A stretch of 41,032 nt of DNA from a virus. A program made the translations under genes and the position numbers. Location: positions 1-41,032 of IMG/VR virus record IMGVR_UViG_3300035670_000515; one strand, 5' to 3'. Below are positions 31,026 to 38,696 of this stretch, piece after piece. The notes under the pieces were generated by a model that was not told where the DNA came from, made no database searches, and was given only the letters and a program-made list of their open reading frames with translations. Numbering within the stretch: position 1 is the stretch's first letter; each line of letters begins with the position of its first letter.

Positions 31026-31270
31026 GAAATATTTTTATCAGATGGCTTTATTGCAAAATTTTCTACCACTCCAATTCCTAATAAACCTGTTCCAGAATAT
31101 ATAAACAGCTTTATAATATCTATGATAGTATAAGCATTCTTTACTTCTGTTGATATACTGAAACCAAAAAGGATTAACGCAAGTAGCATCGAGAATCCTA
31201 TCATAGATATTCCCATTATCCTCTTACTTGATTTATTGCCATTGGCATCTTCTATAATTCCGTTCGACAT
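31022..31270 (-). CDS. Two-helix membrane protein, 82 aa
   Basis: Starts SNGIIEDANGNKSSKRIMG then two hydrophobic helices (about ISMIGFSMLLALILFGFSI and IIDIIKLFIYSGTGLLGIGVV) with a short tail. This 'DxxGNxSSKRxxG' plus two-helix layout is common for unclassified phage membrane proteins and is sometimes annotated as holin. It sits between scaffold and capsid genes rather than in the lysis cassette. I leave it as a holin candidate. Confidence 0.65.
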   Translation of the reverse strand: MSNGIIEDANGNKSSKRIMGISMIGFSMLLALILFGFSISTEVKNAYTIIDIIKLFIYSGTGLLGIGVVENFAIKPSDKNIS

Positions 31271-31277
31271 ATTCTAC

Positions 31278-32156
31278 CTAAAAACCTTTTTTCTTTGCTG
31301 CATTGTATTTCTCCCACATAGCTTCTTCTTGTTGTTGAAGACCTGTGTCAGTCATCAATGACCTTTCGTTTTCTTTACGGAAGTTCATTATTGTTCTGTA
31401 AATATCAGCTGAGCTTTCTAATGGGGCAGTAGCGACATTCGTTGGAATACTACGCTCGCCTTCTCCGCACATTAATCTATACATTAAATCCACTTGTGGA
31501 GTCTCTACATACGGAAATGCGAATAGAGCCGAGAAAGCTGCTTGGTCTTCCGGAGATAATTTTGAAGCAAATGTTTCTAATGCAGCAACTTTTTTCAATC
31601 CGTCCGAACCGAGTTCTTTCATTATAGCAGATTTTCTTTCTTCTATCAAAGCTACTTGTCTTTCTACAGCTCCTGCTAGAATAGTCTTTGCTTGTTTTTC
31701 AGATACTCCTGCTTTCTCAAAACCTTTGATAAGCATATTTATTTCTGGAATATTTGGGTCATAAGTCATTCCTTCTGGCAACGATTTTTCTGCTACCCAT
31801 TTTTGAACATTCTCATTCCACTTATCTTCAGCATAACTTTCCATTGGTTTGTAATCCTCCAACTGTTTTGTTATCTCATTCAATTTTGTGCCTTGTTCTC
31901 TTATCTTTGCTTCAGCACTTTTATATCCTGTCTGTGCCTCATCCATAGTTTTATATTTACCAAAGATAGGTTTATCACCTGTCTGTGTCTCATCTGGTTT
32001 CACAGCTCTATGTGGAGAATCCTCATAGTTAAAGATACCATCATTGCTTGCAACCGGTGGTATCGCCTGTGTTGTAGTAGATACTGTTGTATCTTGACCT
32101 TGTGTTTGAACGCCTTGTTGCCCTGCGCCCGCTGGCATATTACTCTCTGTTGACAT
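31278..32156 (-). CDS. Capsid scaffold protein, 292 aa
   Basis: A charged, Gln/Glu/Lys-rich protein between portal and capsid genes: low-complexity N-terminus (MSTESNMPAGAGQQGVQTQG), a central helical region (KTMDEAQTGYKSAEAKIREQGTKLNEITKQLED), and a C-terminal basic helix ending QQQEEAMWEKYNAAKKKGF, the kind of basic tail that binds capsid subunits. The start overlaps the preceding gene by 17 bases. Scaffold identity is by composition and position. Confidence 0.75.
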   Translation of the reverse strand: MSTESNMPAGAGQQGVQTQGQDTTVSTTTQAIPPVASNDGIFNYEDSPHRAVKPDETQTGDKPIFGKYKTMDEAQTGYKSAEAKIREQGTKLNEITKQLEDYKPMESYAEDKWNENVQKWVAEKSLPEGMTYDPNIPEINMLIKGFEKAGVSEKQAKTILAGAVERQVALIEERKSAIMKELGSDGLKKVAALETFASKLSPEDQAAFSALFAFPYVETPQVDLMYRLMCGEGERSIPTNVATAPLESSADIYRTIMNFRKENERSLMTDTGLQQQEEAMWEKYNAAKKKGF

Positions 32157-32403
32157 AAGAAGAAACTCTAATAATTAAACTATTTAACTCATAATATACA
32201 TCACGCCTCCCAATTTCTCTAAAAGTGAGATTTGATGTTTGTTGTCCGTCAGCTACGCCATGCCCGATTTGTTTTTCGATAGTTCTCTTACGCAACCAAC
32301 TCATTAACTCTTGCCCTTCTTTTGAAGAAAGCAACGCATATAAGCGTTTATCCTCTTCCGAAGGCTGATTATTTTTAAACATGTCCATAACTTTTTTAAT
32401 CAT
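32140..32403 (-). CDS. Bbp19-like small structural-region protein, 87 aa
   Basis: The segment LYALLSSKEGQELMSWLRKRTIEKQ ... TFREIGRRDVYYELNSLIIRV resembles small phage proteins of the Bbp19 type (helix, G-x-x, then 'F.eG.r....L...i') that follow portal genes. It is two bases after the portal stop. Function unknown, virion or assembly role likely. Confidence 0.65.
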   Translation of the reverse strand: MIKKVMDMFKNNQPSEEDKRLYALLSSKEGQELMSWLRKRTIEKQIGHGVADGQQTSNLTFREIGRRDVYYELNSLIIRVSSYVNRE

Positions 32404-32405
32404 AA

Positions 32406-34028
32406 TTACCCAATAGATTCACCATTATTCACTTGATTCTGCATGCCTTGCTCCGCCATCTGACCCATCTGTGCTATCTTTTGTTTTACAGCATCTAACT
32501 GTTCTTGTGTCAATTGTATATCCGCCGGTATGTTTAAATACTTCGCCATGTGTTGTATTAATTTGTCCGGCTGTATAAGCACCATAGCCGTTTGTGGTCC
32601 AAATGTTCCAGTTAAAAATTGTATGAACTGTTGAATAGCCATTAAACTTTCTTGGTCTTGTGCAGCAGCAAGTGGTGATTCATGTTTCACGCTTAATATT
32701 CTGCCATCAATTTTTATAGTATCCCCATCTGTCGGTAGCAATTTCCATTCGTTCAGCACAAACAAAATTCTATTAATGAGTGGTGTTATCAATTCATATT
32801 GCAAACGACCGAACGCAGAACCAATTCTCTTCGCCAGCTCCTGTTGTCTATAAGCTACTTCTGTTGCGGTTTTAACTGGAAGGTCTATTGGTCCTAACGG
32901 GTCAGCAAACATCACTTCATTAATGCTTGTTCTCAAATCATTTATTACCATCTGGCTAACATCCATTCCGCCCGGTATTGGTAGCGGTGCGATTGATGGT
33001 GAACCCATCCCGCCCGGCGTTTCCATAACTGGTATCAATGCGTGTGGTCCCATCTGAATATTCTCCAGATTCATAACACCATCTTCTTTAACCATCCACA
33101 TACCTGCGGCATCAATAGACGCACGCTTTAATATCAATTCTTTTGTTTTGTTTATACTCTTTATGTCTGGCAACGCAAACAATGCTGGTCCTCTTCCATA
33201 AATTTCTCCCGGTGCTACTGACCATCTGAATACAATCCATGGTGAACTCTCTTGTTGTCTCTCAACAATTATCTGTTTGGAAGCTTCGTGCATTACAATA
33301 TACACAAACCCATCTACTGTTTTCACAATCTTTCTCATCTTTCCTTCTTCATCAGTCTCCATTTTTTCAACTTCTACTTTCGAAGGATATGTGCATTCTA
33401 TAAAAACTTCTTGATTGCTTGGTTGCGACTCCATTCTTTTTGTTAATTCTTCCGGAACTTTCGCATCCGCCCAAGTGTTCTTAATATTTCTTATTTCCAT
33501 TTTGTGTTTTCTAAACACTGTGTCTATACGACCATAAGCTCCTTCTTCTAAGTAAAGCTCATGAAGTGGTATGCTCACGAATCTTAATGGTGTTCTTTCG
33601 TCATCACCTTTTATGCAAAGTAATGCCCCTGTTCCAATAGCTAAATCAGAAAAGGTTTCTGCGATCTGCGTATCAAAATTACTATTTTGTATTGATGAGA
33701 ACATTATATTTGATACCTCATCCAGCTTTGGTTTCACTATATCTAACACTTCTGGCGGCACCCCATCACCCGGAACCAATCTTGTCCAACGCTTCATTGG
33801 TGGCACCAAAGAAGATTGTAGATTAGATATAAATTTGCTTAACGCAATTATTGCTGTTGAATCAACCACAACAATATTTTCTCTCTTTTGAGTCCCTTCG
33901 GTTTTTTCAGTAAAAAGTTCACGCTCTGGTGCAACATATCGTAATGTCTCACGATACAATGTATCCCAATTCTGCTTTCTCTTTGCTGCTTCGTCGAAGC
34001 GTTTTTTAATGGATTCAAAAGACATCAT
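32406..34028 (-). CDS. Portal / head-tail connector protein (T7 gp8-like)
   Basis: This 540-residue protein fits the podovirus head-to-tail connector family: SFESIKKRFDEAAKRKQNWDTLYRETLRYVAPERELF, then TRLVPGDGVPPEV, IGTGALLCI, FRWSVAPGEIYGRGPALFALPDIKSIN, and ADPLGPIDLPVKTATEVAYRQQELAKRIGSAFGRLQYELITPLINR. Twelve copies form the DNA-packaging vertex. The frame extends to 34052 but this would overlap the preceding gene; ATG 34028 (or 34025) follows that gene's stop by seven bases. Confidence 0.92.
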   Translation of the reverse strand: MMSFESIKKRFDEAAKRKQNWDTLYRETLRYVAPERELFTEKTEGTQKRENIVVVDSTAIIALSKFISNLQSSLVPPMKRWTRLVPGDGVPPEVLDIVKPKLDEVSNIMFSSIQNSNFDTQIAETFSDLAIGTGALLCIKGDDERTPLRFVSIPLHELYLEEGAYGRIDTVFRKHKMEIRNIKNTWADAKVPEELTKRMESQPSNQEVFIECTYPSKVEVEKMETDEEGKMRKIVKTVDGFVYIVMHEASKQIIVERQQESSPWIVFRWSVAPGEIYGRGPALFALPDIKSINKTKELILKRASIDAAGMWMVKEDGVMNLENIQMGPHALIPVMETPGGMGSPSIAPLPIPGGMDVSQMVINDLRTSINEVMFADPLGPIDLPVKTATEVAYRQQELAKRIGSAFGRLQYELITPLINRILFVLNEWKLLPTDGDTIKIDGRILSVKHESPLAAAQDQESLMAIQQFIQFLTGTFGPQTAMVLIQPDKLIQHMAKYLNIPADIQLTQEQLDAVKQKIAQMGQMAEQGMQNQVNNGESIG

Positions 34029-34035
34029 ATATTTT

Positions 34036-34263
34036 CTAACCAAGTTTTCCATTAGAACCTAAAACTCCTTTCTCCGAGGTAGCTATCAATGACTGACGAC
34101 CTGTTTGACCTCTTCGTTTAGAGTTGTAGCTATCTGTTGCTTCTTTAGTTAAAGACTCTTTCTTAGCCTGTAACTCTCTATTCTTTTTTTCCAAATCCGC
34201 TTGTTGTGCTTGTGCAGCCGCAACTTGAGCCGAATTATCTGGAGCTGACGGACTTCCACCCAT
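34036..34263 (-). CDS. Small conserved head-region protein, 75 aa
   Basis: Ala/Gln-rich coiled-coil (AAQAQQADLEKKNRELQAKKESLTKEA) followed by RRGQTGRQSLIATSEKGVLGS, a motif found in small proteins beside portal genes of many podoviruses. Role unknown, perhaps in portal or assembly. It lies 11 bases after the papain-like gene. Confidence 0.7.
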   Translation of the reverse strand: MGGSPSAPDNSAQVAAAQAQQADLEKKNRELQAKKESLTKEATDSYNSKRRGQTGRQSLIATSEKGVLGSNGKLG

Positions 34264-34274
34264 ATACTAATAAA

Positions 34275-34763
34275 TTAAATAAACACATTTTTACCACCAT
34301 ACTTTCGCAAAGTTTTGTATAATTGCTTTGGAGTTATCGACAAAATGTCTGGCAACCCTATCGCCAATTTTACTAACGCCGTGCATAACGGTATGTTCTT
34401 ATTTATATTATGTATGAATTTATATTTGTCAAGAAATATTTTTGTCTTGACAATCTTTGGTGCTAAACCTTTGTCCCGCCTCATACAAATTTCTCTATAA
34501 GTTCTCAAATACGACCACCAATGCACTACCTCAAATGGCTCACTCTCCCTATATTCCACACTCCATTTCCCAAAATCTATAATCGGGTCTCTCACCAATA
34601 CCATGTGTTTGCCATCCTCTTCCCAAGTATAAATAATTAAGCAGTGATAAAATGGTTTCTCTAAAAATCTTTCCCACCATCTCTTACGCACAGCGTCCAT
34701 TGTAAATACCACAAAAGTTTGTTGATTCGTTAAAATACATTCCATGATTTTCCCATCACACAT
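34275..34763 (-). CDS. Permuted papain-like (YiiX-type) protein, 162 aa
   Basis: FYHCLIIYTWEEDGKHMVLVRDP (His40) and PLCTALVKLAIGLPDILSITPKQLYKTL (Cys127) match the C92/YiiX pattern in which His precedes a 'C-(S/T)-(E/A)-L-V...ITPxxL' helix. The fold is that of cysteine peptidases/acyltransferases. It is unexpected between terminase and portal genes; it could process an assembly protein or act on the envelope. A start at 34745 is also possible (less overlap with terminase). A promoter for the portal lies inside the gene. Confidence 0.7.
   Translation of the reverse strand: MCDGKIMECILTNQQTFVVFTMDAVRKRWWERFLEKPFYHCLIIYTWEEDGKHMVLVRDPIIDFGKWSVEYRESEPFEVVHWWSYLRTYREICMRRDKGLAPKIVKTKIFLDKYKFIHNINKNIPLCTALVKLAIGLPDILSITPKQLYKTLRKYGGKNVFI
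34405..34432 (-). promoter_or_regulatory. Internal promoter upstream of portal genes
   Basis: Minus strand: AAAAATATTTC, TTGACA (34432-34427), 16 bases, TAATAT (34410-34405). It is inside the papain-like gene and would drive the 75-aa and portal genes. It shares a 17-base block with the capsid promoter. Confidence 0.65.
34427..34452. other. 8-bp inverted repeat containing the -35 element
   Basis: TGTCAAGA (34427-34434) and TCTTGACA (34445-34452) are perfect inverted copies around ten bases, so a TTGACA box occurs on both strands. This may be an operator dyad or a divergent -35 pair; the plus-strand box lacks a good -10. Confidence 0.5.
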
Positions 34764-36184
34764 TTTCCACCGCTACTTCCCTTCTGCCCTGCTCGCAGCT
34801 CTCGATATTCTCCACCACCACAAAGAAGGTATTGCAACGCATCATGCGGATGGCTATATTCATTTTTGTCCGGCTCTTGTGTAAATTTAGCGTCTCCACT
34901 CACGGATAGCTTACGATACCTATACTGCCCATTAAATCCTTTACGAAGCATACGACACCTCTTGTCTAGATACAAACCCGGCTTCCCATTAATCATTCTC
35001 ATAAGTGGTTGCAACACGGCTTCCCGTCTTGGTTCAAAGAAATTCGTAGGTGCCGCTCTTACAATTAAACCTTTCGCTCGGAATAAATCATACGCAGTCA
35101 TACCTTGTTGGTCTCTAAAACCCCCTGCGGGGTCTCCATAAATCATAACTTGATGACCTTGAAAATGTGTATCAATGTATGATTTCATATTCACAGCGAA
35201 CTGCGGCAACGCCATCGTGTCCCCTTTCGGCGTAGTTATCTCTGCTATAATCTGCCATTGTCCTTCTACTGTCCTTTGTGCAAAAATACAACACGGCGTA
35301 AGCCCAAAGTCTACACCACAGTAGATTGTCGCAAATGGAATTGTCTTTAAATTCTCCTCCGGCACATGTATTGTATCATTAAAATTATCCCCATACACCG
35401 GCTGTCCGTTCGAAATAAATCCAAACTGCCCATGTAAGAACACATCAATATACTCTTTTGTCTTCCCTGCCCTTTGTGTTTCATAATACTTCGGTGGCAA
35501 GTTGCCTCGATTCTCAGCTTCCGGCGAAAATCCAGATGGCTGTTTAAAAAACTTAAAGCCTTCCGGTTTATCCTCCTCAGCTAAATTATACCACCAGTGT
35601 GTATCGTCCGGCGGGTTTGTATCTGCTATGATGCCATACCATGGTAGCCATTCTTCGTCAGACATATTCTCTGGTTTATCCTTCTTCGACGGAAATCTAC
35701 CAACACGACCTGTCGCCGCATCAAGTATTGACTTCTGAATAAATCTTGCCTCATTCAACCAGATACCGGTTGCTTCAAGCGATAGCAATTTTTTCATATC
35801 CTCATCTCTGTCAAGAGCAAGAAAAATAATCTCTAGGTCTAACCTCAAATCATCCAAGATAACCCTATGAGTTATTGGCGGCTTCCGATTCATTTTACCA
35901 AAATCTGCTTCCGGAAACCAATCAAGCCATGTCTTTATTGTTGTGGTTTCTAGTTCCGGACCAGTATTACGAACGGCAACCCATCTAGCTTTACGCCAGC
36001 CGGATACTCCTATTGGTCTTTCAGCAGATTTAATCAACATCTCTAAGCAGCATGCAACAGACTTTCCAGACCCGACCGGTCCCATAAGACCACGGAAAAA
36101 AGAATTATCTTTATGAAATGCTGCTGAAACTGGTCCAGCTACAGTATAATTAACATACGATGTCTGCTGTTTCTTCTTTTGCAT
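34730..36184 (-). CDS. Terminase large subunit, 484 aa
   Basis: The ATPase domain has Walker A GPVGSGKS (residues 35-42) and Walker B-like GIWLNE with Glu145. The nuclease domain has Asp292 (YCGVDFG), Asp351 (IYGDPAGG) and Asp448 (SHPHDALQY), the three acidic residues of the RNase H fold. It pumps DNA into the head and cuts concatemers. The genome repeat could reflect T7-like terminal repeats made by this enzyme. It follows the zinc-finger gene by 11 bases. Confidence 0.93.
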   Translation of the reverse strand: MQKKKQQTSYVNYTVAGPVSAAFHKDNSFFRGLMGPVGSGKSVACCLEMLIKSAERPIGVSGWRKARWVAVRNTGPELETTTIKTWLDWFPEADFGKMNRKPPITHRVILDDLRLDLEIIFLALDRDEDMKKLLSLEATGIWLNEARFIQKSILDAATGRVGRFPSKKDKPENMSDEEWLPWYGIIADTNPPDDTHWWYNLAEEDKPEGFKFFKQPSGFSPEAENRGNLPPKYYETQRAGKTKEYIDVFLHGQFGFISNGQPVYGDNFNDTIHVPEENLKTIPFATIYCGVDFGLTPCCIFAQRTVEGQWQIIAEITTPKGDTMALPQFAVNMKSYIDTHFQGHQVMIYGDPAGGFRDQQGMTAYDLFRAKGLIVRAAPTNFFEPRREAVLQPLMRMINGKPGLYLDKRCRMLRKGFNGQYRYRKLSVSGDAKFTQEPDKNEYSHPHDALQYLLCGGGEYRELRAGQKGSSGGKCVMGKSWNVF

Positions 36185-36195
36185 ATAGAAGAAGA

Positions 36196-36624
36196 TTAAT
36201 CAAACATCTTGTCATTTTTCTTATCATCCTTCTTTTTGTCTTTTACATCTGGTTGTAATGGCTCGACAGGTGATTCGACTTCTTTCTGTGTTACTATCTC
36301 TAACGCACCGACCTTGTCTTGTAATTCACGGATAAGCTTAATATGCTCTTCACGCTCAACATGTAATTTTTCAATATTTTCTTTTAGCTCTTTGTCATCA
36401 TACTTCTGCACGATAACCGGCGAACCATCTTCTTGCGTTGGTATAGCTTGGGCAGTGCATGGTGTCAGTTCAATCTCATCATCAAAGAACCTACCGAATG
36501 GCACTAGAACATGTCTTTTACCACAGCAATCACAAGTGCCGAACTCAACACTCACTTTAAACTCCGGACCGAACTTTAGATGTTCGTTTGCATTTACGCA
36601 GTCTATACAGACTTTACTCATCAT
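36196..36624 (-). CDS. Cys-rich (zinc-ribbon-like) protein before terminase, 142 aa
   Basis: Starting at MMSKVCIDCVNANEHL (ATG 36624), it has CIDC then CDCCGKRHVLVP, suggesting one zinc-binding site near the N-terminus; the rest is a coiled coil (KELKENIEKLHVEREEHIKLIRELQDKVGALE) and a Lys/Asp-rich tail. An upstream extension to 36648 overlaps the small terminase more and is less likely. Possibly helps the terminase recognise DNA or holds subunits together; that is inference. Confidence 0.7.
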   Translation of the reverse strand: MMSKVCIDCVNANEHLKFGPEFKVSVEFGTCDCCGKRHVLVPFGRFFDDEIELTPCTAQAIPTQEDGSPVIVQKYDDKELKENIEKLHVEREEHIKLIRELQDKVGALEIVTQKEVESPVEPLQPDVKDKKKDDKKNDKMFD

Positions 36625-37135
36625 TTTTTTTGTCATAAACAGAATCAATTAAATCAACATTTAAACTTCTATCATCAGCAACCACCTTAGTCTCACGACC
36701 ACCGAGGTTAATGTTAATAGATACTTTTGGTGTAACCTTCTCATCACCACCGCCTAATTGACCGGTAGCTTTTAAGAATGTTGCAGCCATATTTGCTAAG
36801 GCACCAGCAACTTTACTGTCGCCTTCGTCAAATCTCTTTTCTACTTTCTCGTAGACAGCGAGGAATTTCGCAGCTCCTTTCTTTGGTGTAAGCTTTAACG
36901 CTTCAACAAAATCATTCTTTGCGTCTTCCATAGCGTCCCTTATCTTTGGGTCAGCTAATGCAGCTTTCAAATCCTTTGCATCAAAACCAGCAGCCTTTGC
37001 GGCTTCTTTCTCATCTATAGTTTCCATATATATTTGAAGGAAAGTATAATGCTTCATATTCCAATATGGCTGATTTGGCAATGAAGACGGTATGTCTTCT
37101 TTGTTCTTTAATGTCAGCGTTTTCTTTTTAGTCAT
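36614..37135 (-). CDS. Terminase small subunit-like protein, 173 aa
   Basis: N-terminal HTH-like region (TFLQIYMETIDEKEAAKAAGFDAKDLKAALADPKIRDAMEDA) and a helical middle, typical of small terminases that bind the packaging site. The first gene of the late operon, 31 bases after the promoter at 37166-37193 and adjacent to the noncoding block with tandem repeats, where a packaging site might lie. Overlaps the next gene by 11 bases. Confidence 0.75.
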   Translation of the reverse strand: MTKKKTLTLKNKEDIPSSLPNQPYWNMKHYTFLQIYMETIDEKEAAKAAGFDAKDLKAALADPKIRDAMEDAKNDFVEALKLTPKKGAAKFLAVYEKVEKRFDEGDSKVAGALANMAATFLKATGQLGGGDEKVTPKVSININLGGRETKVVADDRSLNVDLIDSVYDKKNDE

Positions 37136-37165
37136 ATCTATAGAATAGAGTTAATGCTCAAATTT

Positions 37166-37193
37166 ATAATACTTCGTGTTTTCTATTTGTCAA
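37166..37193 (-). promoter_or_regulatory. Late promoter for packaging and head genes
   Basis: Minus strand: TTTC, TTGACA (37193-37188), 16 bases, TATTAT (37171-37166). The upstream AAATTATTTC block resembles the promoters at 30998 and 34405. It drives the terminase operon, the start of about 22 kb of leftward genes. Confidence 0.7.
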
Positions 37194-37225
37194 GAAATAA
37201 TTTTTAAATACAAATTTAAACTCAC

Positions 37226-37290
37226 GAAGCCTGTGCAATCGCACCTAGTAAAATGAAGCCTGTGCAATCGCACCTAGTAAAATGAAGCCT
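37226..37290. repeat. 29-bp tandem repeat with GTGC/GCAC dyad
   Basis: Two identical 29-bp units (37226-37254, 37255-37283) begin GAAGCCTGTGCAATCGCACC, followed by the first seven bases of a third. Each has a GTGC-AATC-GCAC dyad. Possible protein-binding iterons, such as a terminase or origin site. Confidence 0.85.
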
Positions 37291-37593
37291 ATACAGCTTT
37301 GGCTGCCGTGCGACCTAAAATTTATAGAGGCGAAATAGATACCCATACACCCTACTCACCGCTTCGGGGGATACCCCTCAAAAAGCATATTACGCCCCTC
37401 CCACCCCTTATAGATAAAGGTTCATAGAAGCTCATGGCGGCCCCTTACAACAGCCTCGGCAGAATACGCCTATATATCCCCGCTAGTTGCATACAATATA
37501 TATATATATATTATAATATATGTTTATGTTTGTTTTATGATATACTTACAAAACTGTATAAGTCTTACGAAGTCTTTAAAATGCGTCCGCGAA

Positions 37594-37620
37594 CGACCGA
37601 TTGAAAAAAAGCGACCGATT
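37594..37620. repeat. Twin CGACCGATT motif
   Basis: CGACCGATT at 37594-37602 and 37612-37620, start-to-start spacing 18 bases, with A-rich DNA between. In an AT-rich phage, such GC-containing pairs can be protein-binding sites. No match to a known site is claimed. Confidence 0.5.
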
Positions 37621-37800
37621 TTAAAGTGGTTTTTAAGCGTGTTTCGATATGTCTTGTTGTATTTATATCAAGAAGTATAGATTGCTTTAAAAAGTGGGTT
37701 TATGTTCGTTATAGCGTATGTAGTTAAAAAATTATGTTTTGAAAGGGTGTTTTTGGACTGCCAGAGCTCAATTTTGGCTATTTTTCACTCATTTTTGTAA

Positions 37801-37815
37801 ATTCGTTCAACGAAT
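37801..37815. other. Small perfect hairpin before the gene at 37884
   Basis: ATTCGT-TCA-ACGAAT forms a 6-bp stem with three-base loop, about 10 bases before a TATAAT at 37825. No good -35 is present, so it could be an operator or RNA hairpin. Confidence 0.4.
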
Positions 37816-37883
37816 CTTTACTATTATAATATATTGTTTTATTGTTATTTTGATATATTAAAATTACAATTATTTATTAATTT

Positions 37884-38195
37884 ATGCCAGTAGATATTAT
37901 AAAAAGATATTACATAGATGTTAGATTTGAAAACACAGGGAACGAACGCCGTAGTTTTCATATTAATGCGTGCAGTGAATGTGGTGCAATCTATCAAACA
38001 ACTCTATTATTAAAAAAGAATGGAATTAAACAAGTCTATTCAATCCTAGTTCGTGAAGAAGCATACCCAATTGAAAAACGCAAGCGACTCAAAACACTCA
38101 AAGAAAAGAAAAAGCATTTTACAATCAAAAGAGACAATGAAAAGGCTATTGACTCAATAAAAGCAAGGCTTGAATCACAGACCACGAAGTCGTAG
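37884..38195 (+). CDS. Hypothetical protein, 103 aa, possible zinc-binding
   Basis: Unrecognised basic protein, isolated between two noncoding regions. It has one CSEC pair (NACSECGAIYQTTLLLK) and a long Lys-rich C-terminal helix (EEAYPIEKRKRLKTLKEKKKHFTIKRDNEKAIDSIKARLES). The basic helix and position next to the iteron block suggest a DNA-binding protein, perhaps an origin or iteron binder; this is inference. Confidence 0.6.
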   Translation: MPVDIIKRYYIDVRFENTGNERRSFHINACSECGAIYQTTLLLKKNGIKQVYSILVREEAYPIEKRKRLKTLKEKKKHFTIKRDNEKAIDSIKARLESQTTKS

Positions 38196-38214
38196 GCTAA
38201 AATGTAGTCCCTGG

Positions 38215-38507
38215 GATTACATTTACAGATTACATAATTCAACCCAGTATTTACAAGGCGAAACTGCCCTTGTGTAATATGTAATCTCTAATTTTTAAAA
38301 CTTTTGATTAAAAAGAAAATCTAAAATAAAAATATTTACAAATACACACCTACACATAAATATTTATATACATATATACTATACTTACTTATATACTATT
38401 TTATATATATTACAGATTACAGATTACAATATATTATAATAGTAGTAATTATAAGGACAAAACGGCGTAATCTTATTTTTGCTTGTAATCACTAAAAACA
38501 GATTACA
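38215..38507. repeat. AGATTACA iteron cluster
   Basis: Eight copies or near-copies: GATTACA 38215-38221, AGATTACA 38227-38234, TGTAATCT 38280-38287, AGATTACA 38414-38421 and 38421-38428 (sharing one base), CGTAATCT 38466-38473, TGTAATCA 38484-38491, AGATTACA 38500-38507. Both orientations occur, with opposed pairs such as 38227/38280. Expected to bind a phage protein repeatedly. Confidence 0.75.
38253..38273. other. Hairpin between opposed iterons
   Basis: ACAAGG (38253-38258) pairs with CCTTGT (38268-38273) around nine bases, between the inverted AGATTACA copies at 38227 and 38280. It could help a cruciform or RNA structure; weak support. Confidence 0.35.
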
Positions 38508-38550
38508 TTGATGGTTTATAAAAATATTTTCACTTTTTTAATAATAATGC

Positions 38551-38578
38551 TTGACAATAAGAAAATAATATTTACATA
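38551..38578 (+). promoter_or_regulatory. Possible early promoter
   Basis: TTGACA (38551-38556), 16 bases, TACATA (38573-38578). Its core AATAATGCTTGACAATAA is identical to that of the promoter at 7381, though the -10 is weaker. Confidence 0.45.
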
Positions 38579-38638
38579 TATATTATATACATATTTTTTA
38601 TGTATGTTTAGAATAAATAAAAAAATATTATTTTTTTC

Positions 38639-38666
38639 TTGACATTTAAAAAAGAGTATGTATTAT
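38639..38666 (+). promoter_or_regulatory. Early promoter
   Basis: TTTTC then TTGACA (38639-38644), 16 bases, TATTAT (38661-38666) with TATG before it. It lies 31 bases before the gene at 38697 and would drive the early operon running through the repeated end. Confidence 0.65.
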
Positions 38667-38696
38667 TAATTAAGAAATGTTTTATTTTTTGTTTTT

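Larger units (their letters stand above)
37136..37883. other. Long noncoding region (possible packaging/control region)
   Basis: No convincing gene in 748 bases. It holds the late promoter, two 29-bp tandem repeats, a GC-rich patch (37300-37495) with short dyads such as GGGGATACCCC around 37365-37378, an AT run (TATATATATATAT near 37500), twin CGACCGATT motifs and a small hairpin before the next gene. Next to the terminase, it is a candidate packaging or replication site. Confidence 0.6.
38196..38696. other. Noncoding iteron and promoter region
   Basis: 501 bases without a gene. The first 310 hold the AGATTACA iterons and a hairpin; the rest is extremely AT-rich with two TTGACA promoter candidates (38551 and 38639) facing the early genes. 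This is the origin or master control candidate. Confidence 0.7.

Noticed and set aside
34447-34452. Plus-strand TTGACA as a rightward promoter
   Set aside because: It is followed by mixed sequence without a -10, and no plus-strand gene follows; kept only as part of a dyad.
36209-36652. 147-codon Ser/Cys-rich plus-strand frame
   Set aside because: It is the antisense shadow of the zinc-ribbon gene; Ser/Thr runs mirror Lys/Glu/Asp codons.
37300-37500. tRNA or structured RNA gene in the GC-rich island
   Set aside because: No cloverleaf, TTCGA arm or CCA end could be formed by eye; only short dyads are present.
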